From JAOAFX01 sp965649105 (lineage in GTDB: Bacteria; Hydrothermota; Tepidihabitantia; SM23-42; JAOAFX01), in contig CBFGJP010000080.1 in NCBI GenBank assembly GCA_965649105.1, positions 1 to 10,951 of the forward strand: a stretch of 10,951 bases of DNA, in the 5' to 3' direction. This document shows positions 1 through 7,045 of this stretch, piece by piece. Under the pieces are notes generated by a model, which ran no database searches, was not told where the DNA came from, and saw only the letters and a list, made by a program, of their open reading frames with translations. The position numbers were made by a program, and so were the translations under genes. Positions within the stretch are counted from its first letter, which is position 1. The number at the start of each line of letters is the position of its first letter.

Positions 1-99
1 CATGGAAAAGACCATACGCAGGCTGAGGCCTGCGACTAAAATCTGGTACGATATTTTTCTGTTTCGGTGCTGCAGTGTTCAAACAAACCTTACAAACTC
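1..99. repeat. 99-bp terminal direct repeat, left copy
   Basis: Bases 1-99 are identical to bases 10853-10951. The repeat contains a perfect 7-bp inverted repeat (CGCAGGC at 17-23, loop TGAG, GCCTGCG at 28-34) and a CTGCAG at 70-75. Its last part is the beginning of a 25-bp motif found again at 2950-2974. An exact terminal duplication of odd length such as 99 is what a de Bruijn assembler leaves when a path closes on itself at k-mer size 99. The contig may therefore be circular, a tandem duplication, or a loop through a dispersed repeat. No gene lies in it. Confidence 0.95.
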
Positions 100-103
100 T
101 GCA
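79..103 (-). repeat. 25-bp dispersed motif, copy A (right end of element)
   Basis: This 25-base motif begins TCAAACAAACC and ends CTCTGCA. It matches 2950-2974 at 24 of 25 positions; the only difference is T at 100 against C at 2971. It lies 29 bases beyond the stop codon of the LVIVD gene. The copy at 2950-2974 likewise lies beyond the stop of the FG-GAP gene in the same orientation, so I list it on the minus strand. Its function is unknown. Confidence 0.8.
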
Positions 104-132
104 AAAAGAATATATCAATCAATTCGGACATT

Positions 133-2268
133 TTAATTTATCTTAACAACCTTGTTGATTTTTGTTTTTCTATTTTCAGTATTTATGATTTGAATAAAGT
201 AAACGCCAGGAGGCACTGGTCTTTGTGCTTCATCTCTACCATCCCAAATTATGTGGGGTATGGCCCCAATTGAAATCTCATTGATATTTCTAACTAATCT
301 TCCTAATACGTCGTATATAATAACACCATAATTCTGTTCTTGTGGTGATATCATTTCGATATTCAAACAATCAGAAAATGGATTCGGATAAATTTTGTGT
401 ATCTTTATTGTAGCGCTTCCATTATGTTCTGCTATTCCGGGAGAGAGACCTTTAATTAAACCGAGGCACAGCCAATCTGCCACGAATAAATAATCGTGAC
501 CAACTGCAATATTACAAGCAAAAGCAGGTGTATCGCAACTGTCTACTAAGATCGGCATTACTGGATTTGTGATATTATAGAAATGGATACCCACATTAAC
601 ACGGGACGCCACAAACAATAGCGAATCATTCATTACAAGGTCATAATTCTCTGAATAAGGTGTGCTGATAACATTGACTATTTGCGGATTGGTAGGTTGA
701 GAGATGTCCACAATTTGGAGACACCAATCTTGGTTTCCAATAATCAAATAAGATTGGCATTTTACTATTTTCTTGCTATCGTGTCCGGTATTTAAACTAC
801 AAATTACAGAAAGATTATGAGGGTCTTCAATTTTTATGACATATAGTAGCTCACTAAAGATTGCATAAGCATATGGTCCGATAATTACAATATCCCTGCA
901 TCTTATGGGTAGAGAATCAATAATTTGGGGTGAAAAAGGATTTGATATGTCGTATGCTCTAAAACCAAAATCAGAAGACCCATTACCTGTAAATAAGTAG
1001 TTATTGTTTCTCACAAGAATTTCCGCTGGAGTATTTACAGTGGAACGGAACTGGAGCGAATTATTTATAAATTCCACTATTGACCAGTGGCCTCCGTGTC
1101 CGACAAAGATATAAGGGTGGTCATAATATAAATATCCAAATGAACTCACAGGAATTAGCGTGAGACTATCAATGAGAAGAATTGATTCTGGTTCGGTACA
1201 GTTAAAAGCCATAACTTGAGTATATTCTTTTGTGGCAAGGAGAAAAAGAGTGTTACCATCCAAGGCAACATCGAGTATAAAAGGTCCGGGGAAGTACTGA
1301 CCGATTGGAGCGATACTATCAGGTTTTGACACATTATATATTTTAATGCAATTGTCATTCAGTGTGCCATAAGATGAATAAGCAGTAAATAGCAGAGAAT
1401 CGGAACCAGTCGGATTGTAGTAATGAAATCCGGGGATATGAGTTATCTCATACATATTTAAGGGATTGGCAATATTTATGACTCTTACCCCTGAAGACTG
1501 GTCGCAAACGAATGCAATAGTGTCAAGAATCATAAAGCCAAAAGGTGGTTCGGGAAGGGAAACACCAGAGATATAAATAGGCGTTGCTGGATTGGAGACA
1601 TTCAATACAAAAAAGTGTTTTAATTGGGGCACAACCAAATACTCACCACTCACATAGAGTAGTGTATCTATAACATCCACAGTCCAGACATATGAAAGAT
1701 TAGGATTTATCCAATTTCCTACAACTTGAGGATTTGTTGGATCCCGGACATTCAGAATTACAAGCCCCTTGTAATCATCACTGAGGTAGACAAGTGTGTC
1801 GGCAACATCCAACCAGATTGCCCTACCAGGCGTATCATAAGAACCGATTTCTACTGGACTGGAAGGATCGCTGATGTTAATAATGCGTAGACCGCACCAA
1901 TCGTCAGCAAGATATGCAATTGTATCTCTGATGACAATCATTGTTGCTAAACCAGGGCTATCAAGGTGTCCTAATTCCATAGGCAAAGCAGGATTACCTA
2001 TATCAAAGATTCTAACCCCTGCATAGTCATCACATATACACAGCAGGTTGTGATTAACATCAACACCAAAGGTCAAGCCAGGAGTCATAATACTTGAAAT
2101 CAATGTGGGATGTGCAGCGTCGACAACATTGAAAATATCAACCCCATAAGCCGATGTTGCAAAAAGCAAGGTATCTTCTATAGCAAAATCCCACCCATAA
2201 AGTCCACGCACAAACCAACTTGCTTTGTACTCATAGGACATAAATAATGAGAGTAGTAGCCATATCAT
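133..2268 (-). CDS. Secreted LVIVD-repeat protein with C-terminal sorting domain
   Basis: A 711-residue protein built almost entirely of LVIVD-type repeats (Pfam LVIVD family, probably a beta-propeller or similar all-beta fold). About 12 copies of a 40-50-residue unit are recognisable by motifs such as NISDPSSP, NVRDPTNP, NVSNPATP, DISNPFSP, DISQPTNP and NITNPVMP. They run from about residue 45 to 610. Residues 626-711 start with IYPNPF and contain YDVLGRLVR, WDGRD and PPGVYF, the FlgD-like Ig / type IX-like sorting tail seen in three other proteins here. The N-terminus (MIWLLLSLFMS) is a short hydrophobic export signal with no basic residue. A strong GGAGG lies four bases before the ATG, which fixes the start. 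It follows the small secreted gene by 71 bases and is probably co-transcribed with it. No enzymatic motif is visible. A surface or binding role is inferred, with the ligand unknown. Confidence 0.88.
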   Translation of the reverse strand: MIWLLLSLFMSYEYKASWFVRGLYGWDFAIEDTLLFATSAYGVDIFNVVDAAHPTLISSIMTPGLTFGVDVNHNLLCICDDYAGVRIFDIGNPALPMELGHLDSPGLATMIVIRDTIAYLADDWCGLRIINISDPSSPVEIGSYDTPGRAIWLDVADTLVYLSDDYKGLVILNVRDPTNPQVVGNWINPNLSYVWTVDVIDTLLYVSGEYLVVPQLKHFFVLNVSNPATPIYISGVSLPEPPFGFMILDTIAFVCDQSSGVRVINIANPLNMYEITHIPGFHYYNPTGSDSLLFTAYSSYGTLNDNCIKIYNVSKPDSIAPIGQYFPGPFILDVALDGNTLFLLATKEYTQVMAFNCTEPESILLIDSLTLIPVSSFGYLYYDHPYIFVGHGGHWSIVEFINNSLQFRSTVNTPAEILVRNNNYLFTGNGSSDFGFRAYDISNPFSPQIIDSLPIRCRDIVIIGPYAYAIFSELLYVIKIEDPHNLSVICSLNTGHDSKKIVKCQSYLIIGNQDWCLQIVDISQPTNPQIVNVISTPYSENYDLVMNDSLLFVASRVNVGIHFYNITNPVMPILVDSCDTPAFACNIAVGHDYLFVADWLCLGLIKGLSPGIAEHNGSATIKIHKIYPNPFSDCLNIEMISPQEQNYGVIIYDVLGRLVRNINEISIGAIPHIIWDGRDEAQRPVPPGVYFIQIINTENRKTKINKVVKIN

Positions 2269-2285
2269 AAATCCTCCTCATCCAT

Positions 2286-2322
2286 CATTGGGTTGGGAGT
2301 TGCAAGGGCTCCCAACCCAATG
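2286..2322 (-). other. Perfect 14-bp intergenic hairpin before the LVIVD gene
   Basis: Arms 2286-2299 and 2309-2322 are perfect 14-bp complements (CATTGGGTTGGGAG and its reverse complement) around a 9-base loop. On the transcript the stem is followed by ATGATGGATGAGGAGG, not by a U-tract. It is therefore unlikely to be an intrinsic terminator and sits just upstream of the Shine-Dalgarno of the next gene. Possible roles are mRNA stabilisation of the upstream message, processing, or control of translation; none is proven. Confidence 0.8.
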
Positions 2323-2326
2323 TATC

Positions 2327-2342
2327 TAAGGGTATACCCTTA
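2327..2342. other. 16-bp perfect palindrome over the stop codon of the small secreted gene
   Basis: The sequence TAAGGGTATACCCTTA is its own reverse complement and includes the TAA stop codon (2340-2342) of the minus-strand gene. It lies four bases from the 14-bp hairpin at 2286-2322, so the transcript could form two adjacent stems. It could be a protein-binding site or simply part of the 3' mRNA structure. Confidence 0.65.
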
Positions 2343-2780
2343 CCTATTACCACCCTGTGGTTCTGTGCCAGGTATTTTCCGTAAGAGAATATCACATCTC
2401 CCAGCAGACCAATTTGGTGTAGGATAATAATATGACCCTGTGTAGTTTATCTTCCATGCACCAGCAAAAGGACCGCTTGAGTTCCATTTGTAGCCCGCTA
2501 CCGCATAGTAATAGCCGTTGCCGGCAGGTATGTAGACGTCAACACTGTATGACTGTTGTGCTACATACTCGTCGGGAAAGTTCTTCTTTGAATTACCTGT
2601 GTAAACCTGTCCGGTTGTCAGATTTTTACAATAAATGTCAACTGAACAAGCCGGTGCGAGAATGTTTCCTTGGTTTTCCACGTACCAACATCTACCATAT
2701 ATTCCAGCAGGTGCCTCATCACCATAAACTATGGTGAAAAGGCCTATTATTATCATAATTGCTAAATTAATTCCTTTCAT
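2340..2780 (-). CDS. Small secreted protein of unknown family
   Basis: A 146-residue protein that I do not recognise. Residues 1-20 form a classical signal peptide: Lys2, then the hydrophobic stretch INLAIMIIIGLFTIVYG, with likely cleavage before Asp21. The mature part is rich in Tyr, Gly, Asn and Pro. It has four cysteines (31, 45, 51 and one in the NWSAGRC segment near the C-terminus), which could form two disulfides outside the membrane. Segments such as SVDVYIPAGNGYYYAVAGYK suggest a small beta-sandwich, but this is a guess. Unlike its large neighbours it has no PNP-type sorting tail, so it should either stay periplasmic or leave by another route. GGAGG six bases before the ATG supports the start. 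It begins a probable two-gene unit with the LVIVD gene, downstream of a terminator and a repeat-rich spacer. Confidence 0.8.
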   Translation of the reverse strand: MKGINLAIMIIIGLFTIVYGDEAPAGIYGRCWYVENQGNILAPACSVDIYCKNLTTGQVYTGNSKKNFPDEYVAQQSYSVDVYIPAGNGYYYAVAGYKWNSSGPFAGAWKINYTGSYYYPTPNWSAGRCDILLRKIPGTEPQGGNR

Positions 2781-2798
2781 TTTAACCTCCTAATTTTA

Positions 2799-2815
2799 TC
2801 AGCCTTATTGGCTGA
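2799..2815 (-). other. Short hairpin upstream of the small secreted gene
   Basis: TCAGCC (2799-2804) and GGCTGA (2810-2815) form a 6-bp inverted repeat with a 5-base loop. On the minus strand it is followed by TAAAATTAGGAGG, the leader and Shine-Dalgarno of the gene starting at 2780. The stem is short and could be a weak leader structure or chance. The rest of the 269-base spacer 2781-3049 shows only the repeat element and terminator listed separately; I see no gene in it. Confidence 0.35.
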
Positions 2816-2907
2816 AACAACCTGAACCAACATCTGCCCGACAAATCGGACTACTGTATTCTTCTGTATGAGCTCCGCCAGGCAGCGTGGCCGATAGACG
2901 CTAAATT

Positions 2908-2974
2908 ATGACACTATATTTATTACGCTCCGGTGTCAACGGAGCAGGCTCAAACAAACCTTACAAACTCCGCA
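2908..2974 (-). repeat. Dispersed non-coding element, copy B
   Basis: A 67-bp element. Its ends match those of the longer element that spans the contig junction: TGACACTATATTTA at 2909-2922 against TGCCACTATATTTA at 10801-10814, and the 25-bp motif at 2950-2974 against 79-103. Between the ends it carries its own hairpin, GCTCCG (2927-2932), a 7-base loop and CGGAGC (2940-2945). Copy A carries different hairpins there. It has no coding capacity. It lies between the FG-GAP gene and the small secreted gene. Confidence 0.65.
2913..2939 (-). promoter_or_regulatory. Candidate sigma-70-type promoter for the small secreted and LVIVD genes
   Basis: On the minus strand TTGACA (2939-2934) is followed after 15 bases by TATAGT (2918-2913), about 130 bases before the ATG at 2780. 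The -35 is perfect and the -10 has one mismatch, but the 15-base spacer is short. The -35 also lies in the loop of the element's hairpin. It is plausible because the upstream transcript seems to end at 3004-3026, so the next gene needs its own promoter. Confidence 0.35.
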
Positions 2975-2998
2975 TAGAAAAAGCCAAAAGAACTTTTG

Positions 2999-3026
2999 TT
3001 AAAATCGGCAGTAACAAAATGCCGAT
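2999..3026 (-). terminator. Probable intrinsic terminator after the FG-GAP gene
   Basis: On the minus strand ATCGGCA (3026-3020), a 9-base loop and TGCCGAT (3010-3004) form a perfect 7-bp stem. It is followed directly by TTTAAC, so four T's run from the stem base. It starts 23 bases past the stop codon of the FG-GAP gene and is preceded by an A-rich stretch. The T-run is short, so efficiency may be moderate. On the plus strand the same stem is followed by T-rich sequence, so it could work both ways. Confidence 0.6.
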
Positions 3027-3049
3027 GATCATTTTATTAATTTTTTCCT

Positions 3050-5359
3050 TTATCTTACCATCACGACCTTGGCGGTTGCCTTTGATTCACCCATCTGGTA
3101 GGTTATAAAATATACTCCCGCAGGCAACTGACGATTTAGATCATCCTTACCATCCCAGATAATTTCATAAAATCCTGCTTCTTTTTCACCACTGAAAACG
3201 GTTCTGACTTTCTGCCCTAAAACATTGTAAATTTCAAGACTGTATCTTCCATACTTACCCGCACGAAGACCAAGTTTAACCAGATTACGGAATGGATTCG
3301 GCATAATACTGATTATCCCTGAAGGCACCACCGGTCCAATCAAACGCTCTTCTTTTGAACCCTGCACTATCCCAAGATAGTATTTAATATCTTTTTCCGT
3401 CGTCACATCACTATAACTACTTCGCTCACAACCCAATGTTGCAATCTTTTCCCGGGTATTATTTATCTGGCGATAAAGATTATAACCACTAATATCACCA
3501 CCTGAAATCTGCCATTTTAAGTTGACAAATCCGCCAAAGTCCTGATAACCACTGAATTCCTCTATTATTATTGGCTCAGGCTCGGCACTGAATGGTCCAT
3601 AATGGTCAAATTTGCCCCAGTTGTCATAAGCCCTGACCCAGTAGTAATAAGATTTTGAAAATTCAACCGCAGTATCAAGGATATTATAGTAGGGTGGATT
3701 TTTCGGATTGATGGTCTGTAATTGATACCAGCCTGATGTGTCAGACTGGGTATTTTTCAATATCTGATAATGACTGGTATGTTCTTCAAATTTGCCATTC
3801 CATTTAATTAAAATATATCTATCACCACCTTTGCAGGTGATGGAATCAGGCAGACCGGCTTCGGTGATTTTCATTACTCTTACCCAGCCATAGACATCAG
3901 GATAGGGCACAATCGGTGGGTAATCGGTAGTGAAGATAATTTCATTCATTCCATCACCATTGACATCCCCAGCATTGCTTATATTCCAGCCTGTGTGATA
4001 TTCCCAGCCCACAGTGCCCACATATTCAAGGTCTTGAATACTATCTGCATTTGGTCCACCATAAAATAGCATAATCTTACCCACACCATAATTTCCAATT
4101 GGATATGTCTGGTCGGCGACGACAATATCAGCATAGCCATCTTTGTTTATATCACCCATACAGTCAAGGCTACCACAGGCCTGATTATCAAGCCCCCAGT
4201 CAGGAATTGTATCCAGGGTAGACCCGCCGTAAAAAATATACACACCCCGGGGACCATGTGGAAAGAAACTGTAATTGCTCAANNNNNNNNNNNNNNNNNN
4301 NNNNNNNNNNNNNNNNNNNNNNNNNNNNNNNNNNNNNNNNNNNNNNNNNNNNNNNNNNNNNNNNNNNNNNNNNNNNNNNNGTAGAATATCATTATAGCCA
4401 TCGCCATTAAAATCACCCGCATTGGAGACAATTGTGCCAAAAAGCTGCAGAAAATCATTGCCGTATATAAACCAGTCCGGAATGGTATCCATTGGATTGC
4501 CACCAAGGAATACATAGGCCTTGCCTGCAGCTGCCTCCCGTTCCATATTGTTCGGAGCACCAACAATGATATCTTCATAGCCATCACCATTGACATCACC
4601 AAGGTTATCCATAGCATAGCCGAGTTGCTCATAGCGGGCTGGAAAGGGTGCCCAATAATTGCCGCCAGTGATAATGATATCCGGGATTGTATCAATTGAT
4701 AGTCCACCATAATAGATATACACTCGCCCACGCACCTGGTCATACCAGTTCCAGGTGGGGGTATAATCAGAACTACCGATTATAATATCTTTGTAACCAT
4801 CTCCATTTACATCAGCACCGCAAACAGCGGTAGCGAAGGTACCACCTATCCAGAAAGGAGGAGAAGGTTTTATATCGCCGTGGAGTATCAATTCCGGGAT
4901 TGTATCAGGAAATGGGCTGCCAAAATAGATATAGACTTTACCACCGTATGCAATATCACCCCAGGGCATTGTATCTGTTATGGCGTGTCCTGCTACGATG
5001 GCAAAGTCATCATATCCGTCACCGTTGATATCCCCGAGGCCATTCATAGTCCAGCTGCCAAAACCATCCCACTCCGTATTTACTGGATGTTCAAAAATCA
5101 GTGATGGTTCAGAGCTGAGGTGTGCACTTCCTAAGAATAGATAAACATAATTACTCGCCGTGCTATCAAGTCCATCATTAGGACTTCTGGAAATAACAAA
5201 ATCAGTAAGTCTATCTCCATTGATGTCACCGACGCAGATAACACAATGGCCTAATGTATAACGTCCGTATTCCTGTAAAGATTCTAATTTCTCCCATATT
5301 GTCTGGAATCTTGTAGCAAAACAGAAGGTAGCAATATAGAGAAGAATTAAATTTCTCAT
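3050..5359 (-). CDS. Secreted FG-GAP (integrin-alpha-like) repeat protein with Fn3 and sorting domains
   Basis: A 769-residue reading frame interrupted by 98 undetermined bases (residues 327-359 unknown). Residues 1-15 are a signal peptide (MRNLILLYIATFCFA). Seven FG-GAP/VCBS calcium-loop motifs of the type GDxNGDGxxD start near residues 44, 109, 182, 254, 315, 402 and 464. Paired YIYFG/YIYYGG strands indicate an integrin-alpha-like beta-propeller. Residues about 505-590 resemble an Fn3 module (ILIKWNG, YYYWVRAYDNWG), and a second all-beta module follows to about 675. Residues 686-769 start with MPNPFRN and hold YNVLGQKVR, WDGKDD and LPAGVYF, the sorting tail. The Shine-Dalgarno AGAGG lies eight bases before the ATG. 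It follows the Asp-box gene after a 53-base gap that is mostly hairpin. A surface adhesion or binding role is inferred from the fold; the ligand is unknown. Frame continuity across the gap depends on its estimated length. Confidence 0.87.
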   Translation of the reverse strand: MRNLILLYIATFCFATRFQTIWEKLESLQEYGRYTLGHCVICVGDINGDRLTDFVISRSPNDGLDSTASNYVYLFLGSAHLSSEPSLIFEHPVNTEWDGFGSWTMNGLGDINGDGYDDFAIVAGHAITDTMPWGDIAYGGKVYIYFGSPFPDTIPELILHGDIKPSPPFWIGGTFATAVCGADVNGDGYKDIIIGSSDYTPTWNWYDQVRGRVYIYYGGLSIDTIPDIIITGGNYWAPFPARYEQLGYAMDNLGDVNGDGYEDIIVGAPNNMEREAAAGKAYVFLGGNPMDTIPDWFIYGNDFLQLFGTIVSNAGDFNGDGYNDILXXXXXXXXXXXXXXXXXXXXXXXXXXXXXXXXXLSNYSFFPHGPRGVYIFYGGSTLDTIPDWGLDNQACGSLDCMGDINKDGYADIVVADQTYPIGNYGVGKIMLFYGGPNADSIQDLEYVGTVGWEYHTGWNISNAGDVNGDGMNEIIFTTDYPPIVPYPDVYGWVRVMKITEAGLPDSITCKGGDRYILIKWNGKFEEHTSHYQILKNTQSDTSGWYQLQTINPKNPPYYNILDTAVEFSKSYYYWVRAYDNWGKFDHYGPFSAEPEPIIIEEFSGYQDFGGFVNLKWQISGGDISGYNLYRQINNTREKIATLGCERSSYSDVTTEKDIKYYLGIVQGSKEERLIGPVVPSGIISIMPNPFRNLVKLGLRAGKYGRYSLEIYNVLGQKVRTVFSGEKEAGFYEIIWDGKDDLNRQLPAGVYFITYQMGESKATAKVVMVR
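4283..4380. other. Assembly gap (98 N)
   Basis: 98 undetermined bases inside the FG-GAP gene, between the fifth and sixth repeat. Repeated DNA encoding the GDxNGDG loops (for example CCATCACCATTGACATC near 3953 and again near 4580) is a likely reason for the break. The reading frame is open on both sides and in register for the stated length. Confidence 0.98.
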
Positions 5360-5371
5360 AATTAGACCTCT

Positions 5372-5406
5372 TGGGGTGGGGCTGTCCCAAAAGACAGCCC
5401 ACCCCA
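5372..5406 (-). other. Long intergenic hairpin before the FG-GAP gene
   Basis: Arms 5372-5386 (TGGGGTGGGGCTGTC) and 5393-5406 (GACAGCCCACCCCA) pair over 14 bp with one bulged G and a 6-base loop. On the transcript it begins six bases after the TAG of the Asp-box gene and ends right at the AGAGG Shine-Dalgarno of the FG-GAP gene. There is no U-tract, so termination is unlikely. It has the same placement as the hairpin at 2286-2322 and may stabilise the upstream message or set the relative expression of the downstream gene. Confidence 0.8.
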
Positions 5407-5412
5407 GCTTAT

Positions 5413-7032
5413 CTATTCCCTGATGATTAATTTCTCCACTGCCTGATAATCATCGGTCTTCATCCGGATGAAATAAACGCCATCAGAAATACCTTTCTCT
5501 GATTCCAGATTAAACTCTAATGTATGACATCCACTTTTATAATTATTTCCAGTAAGATTTTTGATTATCCTGCCCATAGCATCATACATATCAATCCGCA
5601 CATAACCATCTTTGGCAAGGCTGAATTTAATCAAGGTACTTTTATTCGCAGGATTGGGCATTATTAAAAGATTAGATTTATATGAATTGAGTTTAGTTTT
5701 TCCTTCAGCAATCCCTATAACATCATTCCGTCCAACATACCAACGGGCATAGTGGACCCCACCATTATTTATATCCCAGTATAAATCAAGCATCGGGTCG
5801 GTTATTGCTGAGCCAAAAACAAAGAAAAATTGACCATTACCACCTGGGTCAAGTCTCTTTGCAATCTGCCACAGGCAATTATTATGGTCGGTAATGTTGT
5901 TAGTCAAATGTATCGGGGTATGCCAGGTCAGGCCATTGTCCAGAGAATAATTATAATAAACATCCCAGAATGTATACTGTCCAGTCCCACTGCGCACCTT
6001 TCCAAACAAGGCAACTACATAATTTCCACCCGTCGCAATCGTTGGATAGAAATTCTCTGCACCTGCTGTAGTAACACTAACCTCAGTACAGGGCTGACCA
6101 GAAGCGGTAGAGACATAGATCTTTCCAACATAGGGATACTCATTATCAGAACCATCAATAATATCAAATACTAAAATCGGATTACCAACATCAGTCACTG
6201 CCATCTGGCACCAGTAGAATAGATTATTCGTAAATGGTTGAGGCCAGATTAAATTATAGGTCTGGGCAGCACTCCAATTTATACCATCAGTAGTGGTCTT
6301 GTAGTAGACATTAAGATTGGCATCATACCAGAAGACATAGCCAATACCACCATTCACATCAAATCCCCAGAAATAGGATGTTGCTGGCGCCACAACACCA
6401 CTGGCAAGTTGCTGGCTCAGATTTGTGTTATAGGTCCTGTAGAGAATGTCATAGCTTCCCGTAACTCCGATAAATAAAATATTTCCATTGGGCAATTGGT
6501 GTCCATCGTTTTTATGTGTTCCTACATTGCCTGAGAGGTCAACCGGATTATCCCATAATGATGAAAACCAGCCGCCACTCTCATACTGTCCCATCATTCC
6601 TCCCCAGGCACCAGATATGAGCACTGGTGCAGAGATATGGGGTCCCTGCCCATCAACTGAGGCAATTGAATGTGGATACCTTGCACCACCCATCTGTGCT
6701 GTATATACATTCTCATCGGCCCACGCACTGCTGAATGTTTTATCGTTCTGCCAGACATCAAGATTGTTGCCAACCACAAAATTTCTGCAGACAAATTGAA
6801 GATATTCATCAGTAGGATTATATGCCAGGCATTCCTGCTGTTGGGTCCACATTGAATATTCACTCCCTGAATCTGCAACGACAATATTAAGCATTGGTGT
6901 GAATTGATGATGAGGACCGGATACTACATTATCATCAGCATCTATTTTTGCCTTATCAATATTTGCCGGCAGTACTGAACCGTGAAAAAGAGTTACAACC
7001 AAAAGATATAAACAGGATAATCTTGTAAACAT
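5413..7032 (-). CDS. Secreted Asp-box (BNR/sialidase-like) beta-propeller protein with sorting domain
   Basis: A 539-residue protein. Residues 1-23 are a signal peptide (Arg4, hydrophobic core, likely cleavage after VLPA). The body to about residue 435 is all-beta with two clear Asp-box (BNR) motifs, TTDGINW at 247-253 and SLDNGLTW at 363-370, typical of sialidase-like propellers and of sortilin-type repeats. I do not see a convincing catalytic arginine triad of true sialidases, so an enzymatic role should not be assumed. Residues about 455-539 begin with LLIMPNPANK and include YDAMGRII and SDGVYFIRM, the sorting tail. The Shine-Dalgarno GAGGAAG lies a few bases before the ATG, and only 13 bases separate it from the stop of the GH18 gene, so the two are co-transcribed. 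A surface glycan-binding or scaffold role is an inference. Confidence 0.83.
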   Translation of the reverse strand: MFTRLSCLYLLVVTLFHGSVLPANIDKAKIDADDNVVSGPHHQFTPMLNIVVADSGSEYSMWTQQQECLAYNPTDEYLQFVCRNFVVGNNLDVWQNDKTFSSAWADENVYTAQMGGARYPHSIASVDGQGPHISAPVLISGAWGGMMGQYESGGWFSSLWDNPVDLSGNVGTHKNDGHQLPNGNILFIGVTGSYDILYRTYNTNLSQQLASGVVAPATSYFWGFDVNGGIGYVFWYDANLNVYYKTTTDGINWSAAQTYNLIWPQPFTNNLFYWCQMAVTDVGNPILVFDIIDGSDNEYPYVGKIYVSTASGQPCTEVSVTTAGAENFYPTIATGGNYVVALFGKVRSGTGQYTFWDVYYNYSLDNGLTWHTPIHLTNNITDHNNCLWQIAKRLDPGGNGQFFFVFGSAITDPMLDLYWDINNGGVHYARWYVGRNDVIGIAEGKTKLNSYKSNLLIMPNPANKSTLIKFSLAKDGYVRIDMYDAMGRIIKNLTGNNYKSGCHTLEFNLESEKGISDGVYFIRMKTDDYQAVEKLIIRE

Positions 7033-7045
7033 AATACTTCCTCTA

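Noticed and set aside
67..273. Plus-strand open frame of 68 codons at the left end
   Set aside because: It overlaps the end of the LVIVD gene in antisense and the repeat motif. It has no Shine-Dalgarno and no recognisable protein features.
2286..2322. Intergenic hairpin as an intrinsic terminator
   Set aside because: The stem is strong, but the following transcript sequence is ATGATGGATGAGG, with no U-tract.
2432..2737. 101-codon plus-strand open frame antisense to the small secreted gene
   Set aside because: The opposite strand has a signal peptide and a good Shine-Dalgarno. The antisense frame has neither and no sensible composition.
2908..3108. 66-codon plus-strand open frame
   Set aside because: It crosses the repeat element, the terminator and the antisense end of the FG-GAP gene, with no ribosome binding site.
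4279..4743. Minus-strand open frame of about 154 codons within the FG-GAP gene
   Set aside because: It is a shadow frame of the FG-GAP gene and partly consists of undetermined bases.
5413..7032. Calling the Asp-box protein a sialidase
   Set aside because: Only two Asp-boxes are clear and I could not find a convincing arginine triad or nucleophile; Asp-boxes also occur in non-enzymatic propellers.
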